DNA of 64,000 bases from contig CP084610.1 in the NCBI GenBank assembly GCA_025917655.1, positions 186,001 through 250,000 of the forward strand, given 5' to 3'. Both the position numbers and the translations under genes were made by a program. Below are positions 46,173 to 56,712 of the stretch, in pieces. Origin of the DNA: Chlorella sorokiniana. Its lineage: Eukaryota > Chlorophyta > Trebouxiophyceae > Chlorellales > Chlorellaceae. How positions within the stretch are numbered: the stretch's first letter is position 1; each line of letters starts with the position of its first letter. Below the pieces are notes generated by a model. The model searched no databases. It saw only the letters and a list, made by a program, of their open reading frames with translations, and was not told the origin of the DNA.

Positions 46173-49100
46173 TCAGAGCAGGTCAGCCCAGAGCCGCCGG
46201 TCGTGGTGGCGGTCAAACTGCAGCACGCTGCTGTAGTGCACGTCTGCGGGCATGGTGGGAGTTGAGGGCAAGCAAGGCCTCAGCACACAGGCAGGGGCAT
46301 GGAGCTTAAGGAGGGCCAACAGCAAGTTGGGGGCTGACGTCTTTTGGCGACATGCTTCTCGATTTGCCCCCAGCACAGGCGGCAGCAGCGAGACCCGCCC
46401 AATAACAACTAGTAAGCATAGCCGCTTGAGCCGTTGCGCTAGGGCGGCAGCGTCGCACCCGAGACACCGATGAAGAGCCGGTCGCCATCGGGAGCGAAGC
46501 TGACGCCCGCCAGCTCGCCAAAGAGGTCCACCACCTGGCACTCGCTGTACCTGCGGTGCAAGGCGGTACAAACTGCACGGTCAGCAATGCAGTTTCGACC
46601 TGGACAAGAAGCTGCTCAAAGGGGGGGGTGGGGGCACCAGCCATTGATCAACGACGCTCTGGCAGCGCCCGACAGCTCAGATGGTGAAGCAGCACAGCAG
46701 GGCAGCAGCGGGAGCCAAGGCACCCCGGCCACAGCCCTGCCGCCAGCAGCGGGTGCCGCAATGCGCTAACCACAGCTCGCCAGGATTGCAGTGCGGCGTT
46801 TGCCAGCAGAAAGAGGTTGAAGCGTTGCAGTGCGGCAGCCGCCTCACCCTGCCGCCACATCATACACAGTCACGTAGTCAGCGGGCTCTGCTGCCGCAAG
46901 GAACCGGCCGTCGGCACTGGAAGAGGGGGACCGCGCAGGCGGGAGATGTGATGCTCAGAGGACTGACGCCCACGCGAACCATTCCCACCAACGCCGCCGT
47001 CACCCTCTCCCAAGCAAAGTACAAAGCCTGGCCAGGGGGTGGCACCTGAAGCGCAGCGAGCGGATGGCACCGATGTGGGCCCTGAGCAGCGCCAGCGAGG
47101 CGGAGGGGTAGCGCAGGTCCCACACCCGAGTGGTCATGTCCTGCGGTACGGGGGCAGCGCAAGGTGCGGTACACGAGCGGTACAGGACGGTCGGGCAGCT
47201 TGAGGCGCGAAAACTCGTGGCTTGCCCGTGCAGTTTAAAAAGGGGGCAGAAGCGCCGGCATTGTGCAGGCGCTGCTCTGAACGCGGCCGGGTGGCCCCCC
47301 GGAGGCTGGCAGCACCCAGCAGGGCCCACCTGGTTGCCCGTGGCGACGACGTTGCCGTCGGGGTGCCACGCGGCGGCGAAGCTGTAGTCCAGGTGCCCGC
47401 TGAGCGCCGCCACCTGGCGCCCGTTGGCGGCCTCGTACACCCGCGCCGGGGTGGTCCCCCACCGTGCACAGCAGGCGGCCGCCCCCGGCTGCGCCACCGT
47501 GCAGTTGACGGCCCAGGGCTGCCGGTGCTGGCTGCAATGAGGGGTGGGTGGGGGTGTTGTTTTATGGCCGCCCGCCGCGCGGCGCTGCGTGCATTATGTG
47601 CGTGTGTGTCGGGGGGGAAAGCATGGGTGCGCGGGTGCGGAGGGCCAAAAAATGTGGGTGAGGGGAAAAGAATGTGAGACAGAGCGTGGGCAGGACTTGA
47701 CTGAGAGAGGTAAGGGGACGGTGGGGACGGAAGTAGAGCGGGGTGGGGCAGGAGTGGGGTGCACGCCCCCAGCAGCCATGTCGGCTGCAGCGGTGCTGAG
47801 GGCTGTGCCCGCCCAAGGCAGTGCACAACCTCGAGCCGACGCACCTGACCAGCTGGAACGTCTCGGCGTCAAACGACCGCACCAATTCGTCGTTGTTGCT
47901 GCACATCACACGCACCTGCAATGGCGGCAGCAGCAGCAGGCTCGACAGGAGGGTGAGCGAGGCCTTGGATGCTGCGATGGAGCGTGCTGGGCGACGTGCG
48001 GGGCATGCTCGTATAGCAACAGGAGCTGCACTGCCGCTGCTGCGCAACAGCAGCGCCGCCCAGCCGCAGGGGCGCGGGCAGGGGATCGGCAGGCAGCAGG
48101 CAGGCCGATTCAGGGTGCAGGCAGAGCTGGGCCAAGCGTGACAACCCACTGGCAACTCACGCCCCTTCACTTCGCCCCCCCGACCGACCTGCTCCCCCTC
48201 CGGTCGGTAGATCTCAATCGCGTTTGTGATGCCGTTGTCGCTGTTGGTGACCCGCATGCTGCATGCGGAAAGGGGTGAGGGGTGAGGGGGCGATGCATGC
48301 CACAGCAGGGAAGTCCAGGGCAGGGCAATGGCCAACCCCATGGCAGCAGCGTGTGAGGGGTGTGTGTCAAGTGGGGATTGGAGTTGCTCAGGTGGGGGTT
48401 GAGAGGGAACAGAGGGCGCAAGCGCGCGGCAAGAAGCGCAGGAGAGGCGGGGACCAGATGACGGCTTGGCGCAGGATGCAGCGGCTCGGCTGCAAGCTTG
48501 CCCAACTACGAACACCTCCCCAGCCAACAAGCAGGAAACAGAGACCGAAAGGCATAAAGCAAGCTTCTATCCGTAACCATTCAGCAGACAAGGCAAAGCA
48601 TAACGCCCCCAATGCTCCCCTGACCTCCCCACCTGCAAGCGAATTTGTCCGGAGAGCCAATGCGGCGCACCACAAGCTCGCCAGAAAAGCCGCCGCCCGC
48701 AACCAGCCCTTCCCTGCAAGCCGTACAGCGAGGCCAATAGGGGAGGGACAAGAGGAATTGTTGTGCGAGGCGGAGGATGACAGAGGTGCAGGCTCCACGC
48801 GAGGCGGGGGGCCAAGGAGAGGGGAACGCCTGCCGTGCAGGCCCCCGCCGGGCGGCTGACCCAACCCTGGGGCACAGCTTTCAATGTTGCCGACCGCGCA
48901 GAACAAAAACACGGCTTGAACAACCGACAAGAGGCACCAGGCCGGCATGAGCACAGGTGAATGCATTGACAGACGGCACAGGTACGCTCCCTGCCCTCCC
49001 TCTCTTCCCCCGCCGCCCACCTGGCGCAAAGCGTGCACAGCTGCACCTGCCCCAGCCCCGGCGCCACCGCCCCCGTCACCCCGCCAGACACGTCCATCAC

Positions 49101-50221
49101 AGTGGCCAGCCGCTGCGTCACGCTGTTCCAGTGCTGCACCTTGTTGTCGTGCACCAGGTACAGGTCGTGGGCTGCAGGCGATAGGCGTGAGAACAGAGGA
49201 AAAGCTAGAGAGGGAGAGGCAGGAGCAGCGGAGGGAGGAGAGCAGTTGCCAGCACAAGCGGCGGCGGAGGGGGGGACCTGCACCACCGCCATTGGACGCC
49301 GCCAACCTCTGAACCTCACAAGCCCAGGGAAATGGTAGGGGGAACCACTCGCGTACAGCCGTGAGTGCCCCGTCCTCCCAAACTCCAGCAACCCCTCATC
49401 CACCCCAGCTCCCCACCTGACGTCGCCCACAGCAGGTTGCGCAGCTGGAAGTGCACGATCGACGAGCGGGCGCCCGCCAGGAGCGGTAAAAGTCGAAGAG
49501 GCGGGCCCCCGGCCGCGCCTTGACAGCGGTGGCGGCGATGGCGGGGGCGGCCGCCAGCACCGCCTCCTCAAGGTTGAAGTAGTTGTGGTACTGCTCGTTG
49601 CGTACCGCCTGCAATGCCAGGAACACCGGTGCGGGCGACACGGGTGGTGCAGGTGGTGTGCTGCTGAGCCGTGGTGCGCGTGGGAGCAGCCTCCAGGCGA
49701 CTAGCGGCAGCGACAAGGCATGCACAGGTCTTGCTGCTTGTCAGGCAGCCTGGGCGCAGCCGCTGTGCAGCGCATCAGGCGGGCAAGGCGGCTCACCCGG
49801 TAGCCCTCCCTGCTGTACTGCGTGAGCTCCCAAGGGATGCCCTGGATGTCCCGCCCCGCCATCAGCTGTACCGCAGTGGTGTCCCGCATCAGGTCCTCAT
49901 CGTCGCTGAATACCTGCCAGGCAGGCAACGAAGCAGGGAGCGCACATGCGGAGATGGGACAGCGGCGGCAGAAGCGCAAGCTGAAACTTGGGCTTTAGAT
50001 GCCAGACAACGATGCAGAACTGTCCAGACGCAGGAGGGAAAGCAATGAACACCGAGGGGCATGCGGTGCGGCGGGCGTCTGCGCGGCGCGGCAGGGAACC
50101 CTCTTCGGCGGGCAAGCGGCAGCGCGACGCACTACCAACACACCTCCAAGTCCACCTCATCATCTTCGTCCGCTTCGGAGTCTGGAAAGGGCTCCAAACT
50201 GTCCGAGCCCGAGTCCCTCAT
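46173..50221 (-). CDS. conserved WD40-repeat protein (fungal C2A9.03 / plant transducin-like family)
   Basis: About ten exons of a WD40 protein conserved from fungi to plants but of unsettled function. The ATG at 50221 starts an acidic N-terminus (MRDSGSDSLEPFPDSEADED) that continues FSDDEDLMRDTTAVQ. Then come GRDIQGIPWELTQYSREGYR and NEQYHNYFNLEE, family hallmarks, then IVHFQLRNLLWATS, DLYLVHDNKVQHWNSVTQRL, GLVAGGGFSGELVVRRIGSP, NSDNGITNAIEIYRPEG and SNNDELVRSFDAETFQLVR. The blades end HLDYSFAAAWHPDGNVVATG, TTRVWDLRYPSASLALLRAH, VVDLFGELAGVSFAPDGDRL. The last exon is DVHYSSVLQFDRHHDRRLWA plus DLL. Frame breaks lie near 49480 and 47450. It diverges from the signal peptide peptidase gene. Confidence 0.87.
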
Positions 50222-50654
50222 GGAGGGCAGACACTCGGGCCCCCGGCAGCGCCGGTGCCGGTCTGTGCCGATCTGTGATTAACTTTGAAGCCGGGTGTGC
50301 CGCTTACCAGGGTGAACGGCACGCTCAGCGACACTCCGCTCCTGCCTTGCGCCTATCGCAGCGCGTCGGTATGTTTGCAGGTTTTATGGGATGTTCTTGA
50401 TCTCTGATCGCAGTCGAAGCGATGCATTGTTCTCCAGGGAACCTCCATGCACGGCAAAAGGCACGCCAGGCTGGCAGCTGCAACTCTTCCGCAACAGCGC
50501 TGCATTTCGCGATCGGCTTATGCCGCAGGTAGTCTCGTTGCATTGTTGACGGCAGGCCCGTTTATCTCGCTCCTTCTTCTGCTGCCGCGGCCTTCAATCA
50601 CCTTGATCTGTGACCCAAGGTCTGCCGTGGAGCTGCTTGCAAGGTTACATCAGC
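50222..50654. promoter_or_regulatory. divergent promoter region, WD40 gene / signal peptide peptidase
   Basis: 433 nt between divergent start codons; no sharp core element was recognised. Confidence 0.45.
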
Positions 50655-53408
50655 ATGCCAGAAGCCAATACTGAGGCCCCAACGGGGCTGCCCGTGCCTC
50701 TGGCGCACGCCGCCTTGGGCCTACTCTTGGTGCTGCCGCTGGTGCTGCACGTGCCCACAAACCTCAACATCGTGCTAACCGCGGTGCTCACGGTGCGTGA
50801 CACCCTGCCGCCGCTGTCCTGGCAGCGGCTGTTCCTGCCGCGCCCAACAGCTGCTGGCTGTGCCACTGCCCGCTGAGCGTTGCAGCCGCTGTCGGCCCGC
50901 AGGTGTATGTGGGCAGTTGGCGGTCTGTGAAGCCCGAGCCGCCTGCTGAGGCGATGTCCAAAAAGGCGAGGCGCCCCTACATTCGCTTGGCGCCGCATGC
51001 CCAAAGCTGACTCGCTTGTCGTGGCTTCAGCTGGCTGCCGCCGCGCGCCGCACACAGCGCCACACCAGCCCCTGCTGCTGCATTCAGCAGCATGAGTTGT
51101 TGGGAGTGCGCACACGCAGCCATCCCCTGTCTCATGAGTTTTCCGATCCAGCTTTGTGCTGCCCGCCAGCCTCTGCGGCCTCGCTTCTTTGCCCCGCCGC
51201 AGCCGCGGTGTGGCCGCTCTTTCCGCGACATCCGCCCTTTGTTGTGTGGTGCAGGATGCCATGAAGTTCCCGGTGGTTGGTTCCATGGTCCTCTTCTCCC
51301 TCTACCTCGCCTTCAAGTTCCTGCCCAAGGAGATGGTCAACGCCATCCTCAGCGGTGCGTCCGGGCCGGAGGCCTGGCAGGCAGCAGTGGGAGAGGGCAG
51401 CGGGGCCGGGGGCTTGGTAGGCAACAGCGCGGGACAGGCAGGGGGTGTTGGGAAGCAGCGGCAGCAAAAGGGGCCGGCGGCCGGGCCACGCTGCTTCCCG
51501 GCAGGCTGGTGGAAAGCAGCCTGCTGGTGGGGCCTGCCCTCAACGGATGCAGTCTGCAGCGGCCTTTGTAGCAGCATTCCCAGCACGCATCAGGGTCACA
51601 GTGACATGTGTCCCGCCCAGCCGCGGCTTCTTTCATGCCCAGCCCCACCCAGCGTGCCCCTTCCACCCCTTCATCCTCCCTGCAGCCTACTTTGTGCTGC
51701 TGGGCATGCTGGCGATCGTGGCCTGCATCGACCCGCAGCTGGCGCCGCTCTTCCCACGCCACTGGAGCGAGCACGAGTTCAAGCTCCGCCTGCCGCGCAT
51801 ACCGCTGGTGCTCAAGGTGGGGCGATGGTTGTGTGAATTAAAATATGTGAGCGTGTGTACGTGGGGTTGGAGTGGAGGGGAAGGGGGAAGGGGGTGGGGG
51901 GGGGGGGTGTCACAGGCCTGCAGCGCCATTGCTCAGTGCCCTTTGTTGCTGAGCCGACGATGCCGCTTCACTGAGCCGCTTCACAGCTCACCTCGCCCTC
52001 TGCCACGCCTGTGTGGCCGCAGGAGGGCGCCGACTTCTCCTTCACCCCGCTGGAGCTGCTGGTGGCGGCCCCCGCCTCCGCCTTCTGCCTGTGGTACTAC
52101 CGCCGCAAGCACTGGTTCGCCAACAACGTGCTGGGGCTGGCCTTCAGGTGGGTGGGGGGGCGGGCAGGGACGGGGCCTGCCTCTTACAGCCCGGCGTTCA
52201 AGTGATGCTGGCCGGGTTGGTGTGTTGGGATGTTGTTGCAACCCCAAGGGCAAGGGGGCGGCAGCAAGCAAAGAAGGGGGAGCGCAGGTCGCGAGGGGTG
52301 TGTCGCAGCGGCCATCGCTCGCGGCCTGTGCACCCACGCGAGCAACAGCCGTTGCGTGTTGCCTCGCCCCTTGCCCCGCCCGGCGTGCCCGCCCCCACCG
52401 CCCTGCCCCGGGCCACGCTTTTGCCGCCTGCAGCATCCAGGGCATTGAGCACTTGAGCCTGGGGGCGGTGCAGAACGGCGTCATCCTCCTCTGCGGCCTC
52501 TTCTTTTACGGTGGGCCCCGACAGCTGCTGCTGCTGCACCGTATAAAAAAACTGCCGGCACGCTCGGGAGCCTCCCGGCCCGCCAGGCCCGGTGCTGGCA
52601 GCCTGCCGGCAGCGTCGCCGCCTCCCGGTGCCCGCCCAGCTCGAGCGGTGCACGCCGCAATGCCCTTCGCCTCAATGAAACCGACCCTCCCTCACACCAC
52701 CACCCTCTTTCCCCTCCGCCCCTCTCCCCCAATCCCCGCCGCCCCCTGCCCATTCACAGACATCTTCTGGGTGTTTGGCACACCTGTGATGGTGAGCGTG
52801 GCCAAGAACTTCGATGCACCCATCAAGCTCCTCTTCCCCCGCTCCCTAGAGCCCCTGGGTGCGCCGCCTGGCCCGCCGCTGGCGCCGCCGCCGCTGCGGA
52901 CGCCGCCTGGCTTGCCTGCTGACCTGCTTCCCCCGCTTCCGCCGCCTGCTGCTCCTGCCCATCCCGTGCCCCGCTGCTGCCGGCCCCGCCCCGCCGTGCT
53001 TGCCACACCCGCCCGCCCTCCGCACTCCCCTTGTTCCCCTCTCCCCTCTCCCTCACCCCAACTCAAATACTGGCGCCCCTCTCCCTCCCCCACTCACATA
53101 CTGGCGCCCTCTCCCTCCCCCCACTCACATACTGGCGCTCTCCCCTTCCCCCAACTCACACGCTGGCGCCCTCCCCTTCCCCCACTCACACGCTGGCGCC
53201 CTCTCCCTCCCCCACTCACACGCTGGCGCCCTCTCCCTCCCCCACTCACACGCTGGCGCAGTGGGCGGCAAGGCGCAGTTCTCCATGCTGGGGCTGGGCG
53301 ACATCGTCATCCCCGGCATCTTTGTGGCCATTGTGCTGCGCCACGACGCCGCCCGCGCCTTCGCCGGGCCACGCTACTTCTACAGGTGTGCATGGGTGGG
53401 TCGTGAGA

Positions 53409-53450
<42 letters not shown>

Positions 53451-54464
53451 TGGTGTGTGTGTGTGGGTGGGTGTGGGGGTAATCTGTTTATCTGGTAAGT
53501 AAACGAGCACGTGCTGGAAAGCGGCAAGGAGGTGAATCGTACACCGGCACTGGTATTCTGGGTCTCGGCTGGCAGCGCGCCTCCCCCACCCTTCTCCTTT
53601 CCGCCGCTCATGCCCTGCCATGCGTTGCCGCCCCCGCTGGTGCAGCGCGTTTGCGGGCTACGCGGCGGGGCTGGTGGCCACGATTGTAGTCATGAACGTG
53701 TTCCAGGTGGGTGCCAGCAGCCACAGCGCTGGGCAGCTGCCGACGCTGCCATTTGCACCGGCTCAGGTGCTGGTGCGTCGCTGCCTGCCGCCGCCCCTGT
53801 CAGCCCCAGCCGGGTGGCTGTTTGCTGGCGGCTGTGCATCCTGCATTGCATGCCTGTGCGGCAACCCATGCCGAATCTGTTAAGCCCCTGATTGTCACGC
53901 GGTGCCTCTCCCACCCTGCTGCAAGCAGGCAGCCCAGCCGGCGCTGCTGTACATCGTGCCTGGGGTGCTCGGCGCCACCTTTGCGCACGCAGGCGAGCGC
54001 TGTTGCTGTGCGGCCTCGCCATGCTGCGTTTCATGCCAATAGAGGCTGCCGATGACGCAGTGTGCAGAAGGCTCCTCCCCTCCATCTGCGTCCTGCTGTG
54101 CCTCCCGCCTGGGCCCCCTGCCCGAGCGCTCCGGCCTGCCGCCCGCTTCTGCCGTCCCTGCAGCGGCCCGCGGGGAGGTGCGAGAGCTGTTCCACTGGCA
54201 GGAGAAGGAGGAGCACCCGGCTGGGGAGGGCCAGGGCGCCGACGGCGGCAGCAGCAAGGCAGCAGCAGGCGGCGGCGGCGAGGTGAGGGCGGCGATCCGG
54301 CCCGCTGCTGCTGCTGCGTACCTTTCGCCGCCAAACGGGTGATGGATGAAAAAGGCCCGAGACTCCTCCACAATGTGTTACGCCGCCGCATGCAGGACGC
54401 GGGCCCCGTCACCCGCACCCGCGCGGCCGCCAAGGCAGAGGGCGGCAGCAAGAAGGACTCGTAG
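50655..54464 (+). CDS. SPP: signal peptide peptidase (intramembrane aspartyl protease)
   Basis: ER-membrane GxGD protease that cleaves signal-peptide remnants. The ATG at 50655 starts MPEANTEAPTGLPVPLAHAA and leads into helix 1 (LGLLLVLPLVL). Later lines: FPVVGSMVLFSLYLAFKFLP, FVLLGMLAIVACIDPQLAPL, TPLELLVAAPASAFCLWYYR, KHWFANNVLGLAFSIQGIEH and LSLGAVQNGVILLCGLFFYD. The two catalytic aspartates are in FFYDIFWVFG and SMLGLGDIVIPGIF. The PAL motif is present as QPALLYIVPG. The C-terminus is charged and ends KKDS, with lysines that could aid ER retention. The intron between LFPRSLEPL and VGGKAQFSM (52859-53261) is largely minisatellite. Length and helix order fit the family. Confidence 0.93.
53060..53255. 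repeat. 30-nt minisatellite upstream of a splice acceptor in SPP
   Basis: About seven copies of a ~30-nt unit (ACTCACACGCTGGCGCCCTC plus TCCCTCCCCC) fill the end of the 403-nt intron. The last, incomplete copy supplies the acceptor CTGGCGCAG at 53253-53261. Confidence 0.88.
53414..53450. repeat. (GT)n microsatellite in an SPP intron
   Basis: Long GT run just downstream of the exon coding for the LGLGD catalytic motif. Confidence 0.9.
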
Positions 54465-54651
54465 CCGGGCTGGAGCGCGGCTGGGGCTGGGGCAGCGCCG
54501 TGGCAGGAGGCACGGCCGTTTGCAGGCCCCCTCCCCTGTAGGCGATGTGTTCAGCTTGCCCTCCAGCTGTGCAAATCGCCCGATTGCATTTGGAAGCTTG
54601 TCCAGGCCAGCACTGGTGCATGGGGTGGGAATGGCATCACACGTGTCGCAT

Positions 54652-54656
54652 TGTAA
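54652..54656 (+). terminator. TGTAA poly(A) signal of SPP
   Basis: TGTAA 188 nt after the SPP stop codon. Confidence 0.5.
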
Positions 54657-54749
54657 GCCCCAGCTGGCATAGTCATCGTCATCATTTTCATATATTTATG
54701 GCTGAAGCCCCTGGAGATGCTGAGGGGCTGGCAGTGGTTTGTTGGCGGT

Positions 54750-54754
54750 TTACA
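54750..54754 (-). terminator. TGTAA poly(A) signal of the minus-strand gene at 55078
   Basis: TTACA on plus (TGTAA on minus), 324 nt after the minus-strand stop at 55078. With the SPP signal it forms a neat convergent pair. Confidence 0.4.
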
Positions 54755-55077
54755 GTCTGCAAGGGCAGCACGGTATGCTGCGCGCTCTTGGGGGCACGGC
54801 AGCGATCAGTTGTGTTCTTAAGTGTGCATCACGAATGAGGGTTGTGGGGGAAAAGGGCACAGAGTTTTGGGGTTGTTGTTGGGGCCTCAAAGGGTTGTTG
54901 TCAGATGGCATTTGGTGGGAGGCATTGATACGCGTCCGGAGGTAGATAAGTGCCGTCGGAGCTGAGTTCTTTGCAAATGTGGAAGAATGAAACAAAATCA
55001 AAGTGCTGAGAGGAGGAGACCGCCACAGCTTGCTCACGCCCTGTGGCCAGCTGCAGGCCAGATCGTGTGCGCCGAGA

Positions 55078-55972
55078 TCACGTGTGCACGTCGCGCAGCC
55101 GGGCCAGCACCGCCTTCAGGGCCGCGTCTCCCCTGATCTCGCGGTCGGTCTTGCTGCCCATGCGGTGCAGGCCCAGCAGCACCGCGGAGGTGTCTGCGCC
55201 GTCTGAGTCCGCTCCACGCTCCCGCTGCTCCAGGCGCAGCGCGCCAGCCTCCCGTGCCTCCCGCTCCTCCAGATGTTGTTGGACGCCCTCGCCGCGTCTG
55301 TCAGCCGCCTGTTGCAGTGCACCCGTGGCAGGCTGGCGCCGCTCCCTGCCCAGGCCGTGGGGCCGCTTCCACAGGAGGGGCGCCTGCTCGCTGCGGCGCT
55401 TGCTGCCTGCTGCCGCACCGTGCAGCAAGGCATCCGCTCCCGGCAGGGCGGCAGCTGCGGCGAGACCCTGCAAGGCACCAGCAACGCATGTTATGATGAG
55501 ACGCCTCTTCCTCGGTATAATGTCAGAGAGTGGTGCCCCTCGAGGGCTGGCACACCGCGCTGCCAGCAGCCTTGAACCAGCTCGGCCGCATTCCTGCTGC
55601 CCAAGGCAGCGCGCCTGGGTACGAGGCGCACCTCTGCATGGCTCGCTGCCGCTGCGTCGGAAACCCTGCCCCACAGCTGCAGGCTGAGGCCTGCAGGGAG
55701 ATGGATGGCCAGCGCAACACTCGGTTCGTGCGCGAGAGGGAGCGTCACCACGCGCCACTGTGCCCGATTGCGGGTGCACTTTTCAGGTGCCTGCAGGCAA
55801 AGAAGATGCGTTCACATTGCCCCCACCCACCTGCACAGCCCCAAAACACGACAGCGGCCACCGCTGCAAGCTTCAAGGCGGCGCAGGGTGCAGCAAGCCC
55901 TAGCGAGCGCCGCGCTGTTGCAGTCGCCGGGAGGTGGGCGGTTGCGGTAGGAAGGCGTCTCGACGGCTTCAT
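55078..55972 (-). CDS. small hypothetical protein, possibly thylakoid-lumenal
   Basis: I do not recognise a family. A tentative first exon (55832-55972) reads MKPSRRLPTATAHLPATATA, then RRSLGLAAPCAALKLAAVAA, which looks like a chloroplast transit peptide, and ends at a good donor (GTGCAG|GTGGGT). The last exon probably starts after CCTTGCAG near 55473. It codes for GLAAAAALPGADALLHGAAA (hydrophobic, ALPGADA could be a lumenal cleavage region), SKRRSEQAPLLWKRPHG, a charged helix VQQHLEEREAREAGALRLEQ, and ends ALKAVLARLRDVHT. Joining the two exons needs a one-base correction. An alternative is a start inside the longer frame above 55500, where RKRRLIITCVAGAL precedes the same hydrophobic run and would resemble a Tat signal. 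Confidence 0.45.
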
Positions 55973-56712
55973 GGCCACCGACGATCAGACTATCGACGGT
56001 CCGAGACACAGCTGATTCAACCTTCTGCAAGCTTGACCTCCTGCGAGCAGGGGTTGCAGGTGTCCCAACACCTTGGCTTCTGCTGGGCAGACCAACTCGC
56101 TGGGCCCACTTAGGGTTCAATCCTCCACCGCATGAAGGGTTTCAACACACAGGAAACAAAGAACCGTGCTCTTACCGCACGCTTTGCGTTTATTCAAAAA
56201 GGCCTATGAGCGCAACGTTTCAGCAAGGAAACACGTGCTGGCGTCGACAAGCATCGAAAGCAGACGAGCGCCCTGGGACCCGCGTCTGCCAGCCGGGCAC
56301 TGACTGGTGACTGTACTGGCACAGCAAGCGCCCCCTCGCCGCAGCAGCCTGATAACATGGCTTGAACAGCTGGGTGCATGCACGTCCAGCGCTATGAGCT
56401 GGGCACGGTGCTGCGGAATGTGGGCACCGGTGGGATGCACCTGCACCCGAATGCCGAGGCGAACAGCCAACCAGACACAGCGTCGCCAGCGCGCACAAGC
56501 TGTCCGGCAGGCGGCTCCCCTGCTCGCTCATCCCCCGCTGTCACACCACCAGGAGCGCCCTTCACACCGACCGTTACATGCGAAGCTTGTGGCGGCCAGC
56601 AATTCGGCTGCTGGGGTTGGGGGCCACAGGCACGATGCGGCCTGCCAGCACCCCCTTGGTCCGCGGATGTGCTGCTCCCGCACAGCCGCGTAACCATAAC
56701 TGCCACGCAGCT
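55973..56712. other. intergenic region between two minus-strand genes
   Basis: 740 nt holding the 3' end of the proteasome gene (poly(A) signal at 56574) and the promoter of the small minus-strand gene. No further gene was recognised. Confidence 0.45.
56574..56578 (-). terminator. TGTAA poly(A) signal of the proteasome beta-4 gene
   Basis: TTACA on plus (TGTAA on minus), 135 nt after the stop codon. Confidence 0.5.

Larger units (their letters stand above)
54465..55077. other. convergent intergenic region, SPP / small lumenal-type protein
   Basis: 613 nt holding two oppositely oriented TGTAA signals about 100 nt apart and no gene. Confidence 0.5.

Noticed and set aside
47544-48859. Plus-strand frames of 198-244 codons
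   Set aside because: Antisense to the WD40 gene, whose exons are well conserved; includes intron sequence.
53400-53480. Frames rich in CVCVCVCV around GT/CA tracts here and at 18650, 24060 and 26900
   Set aside because: Translation of dinucleotide microsatellites inside introns.
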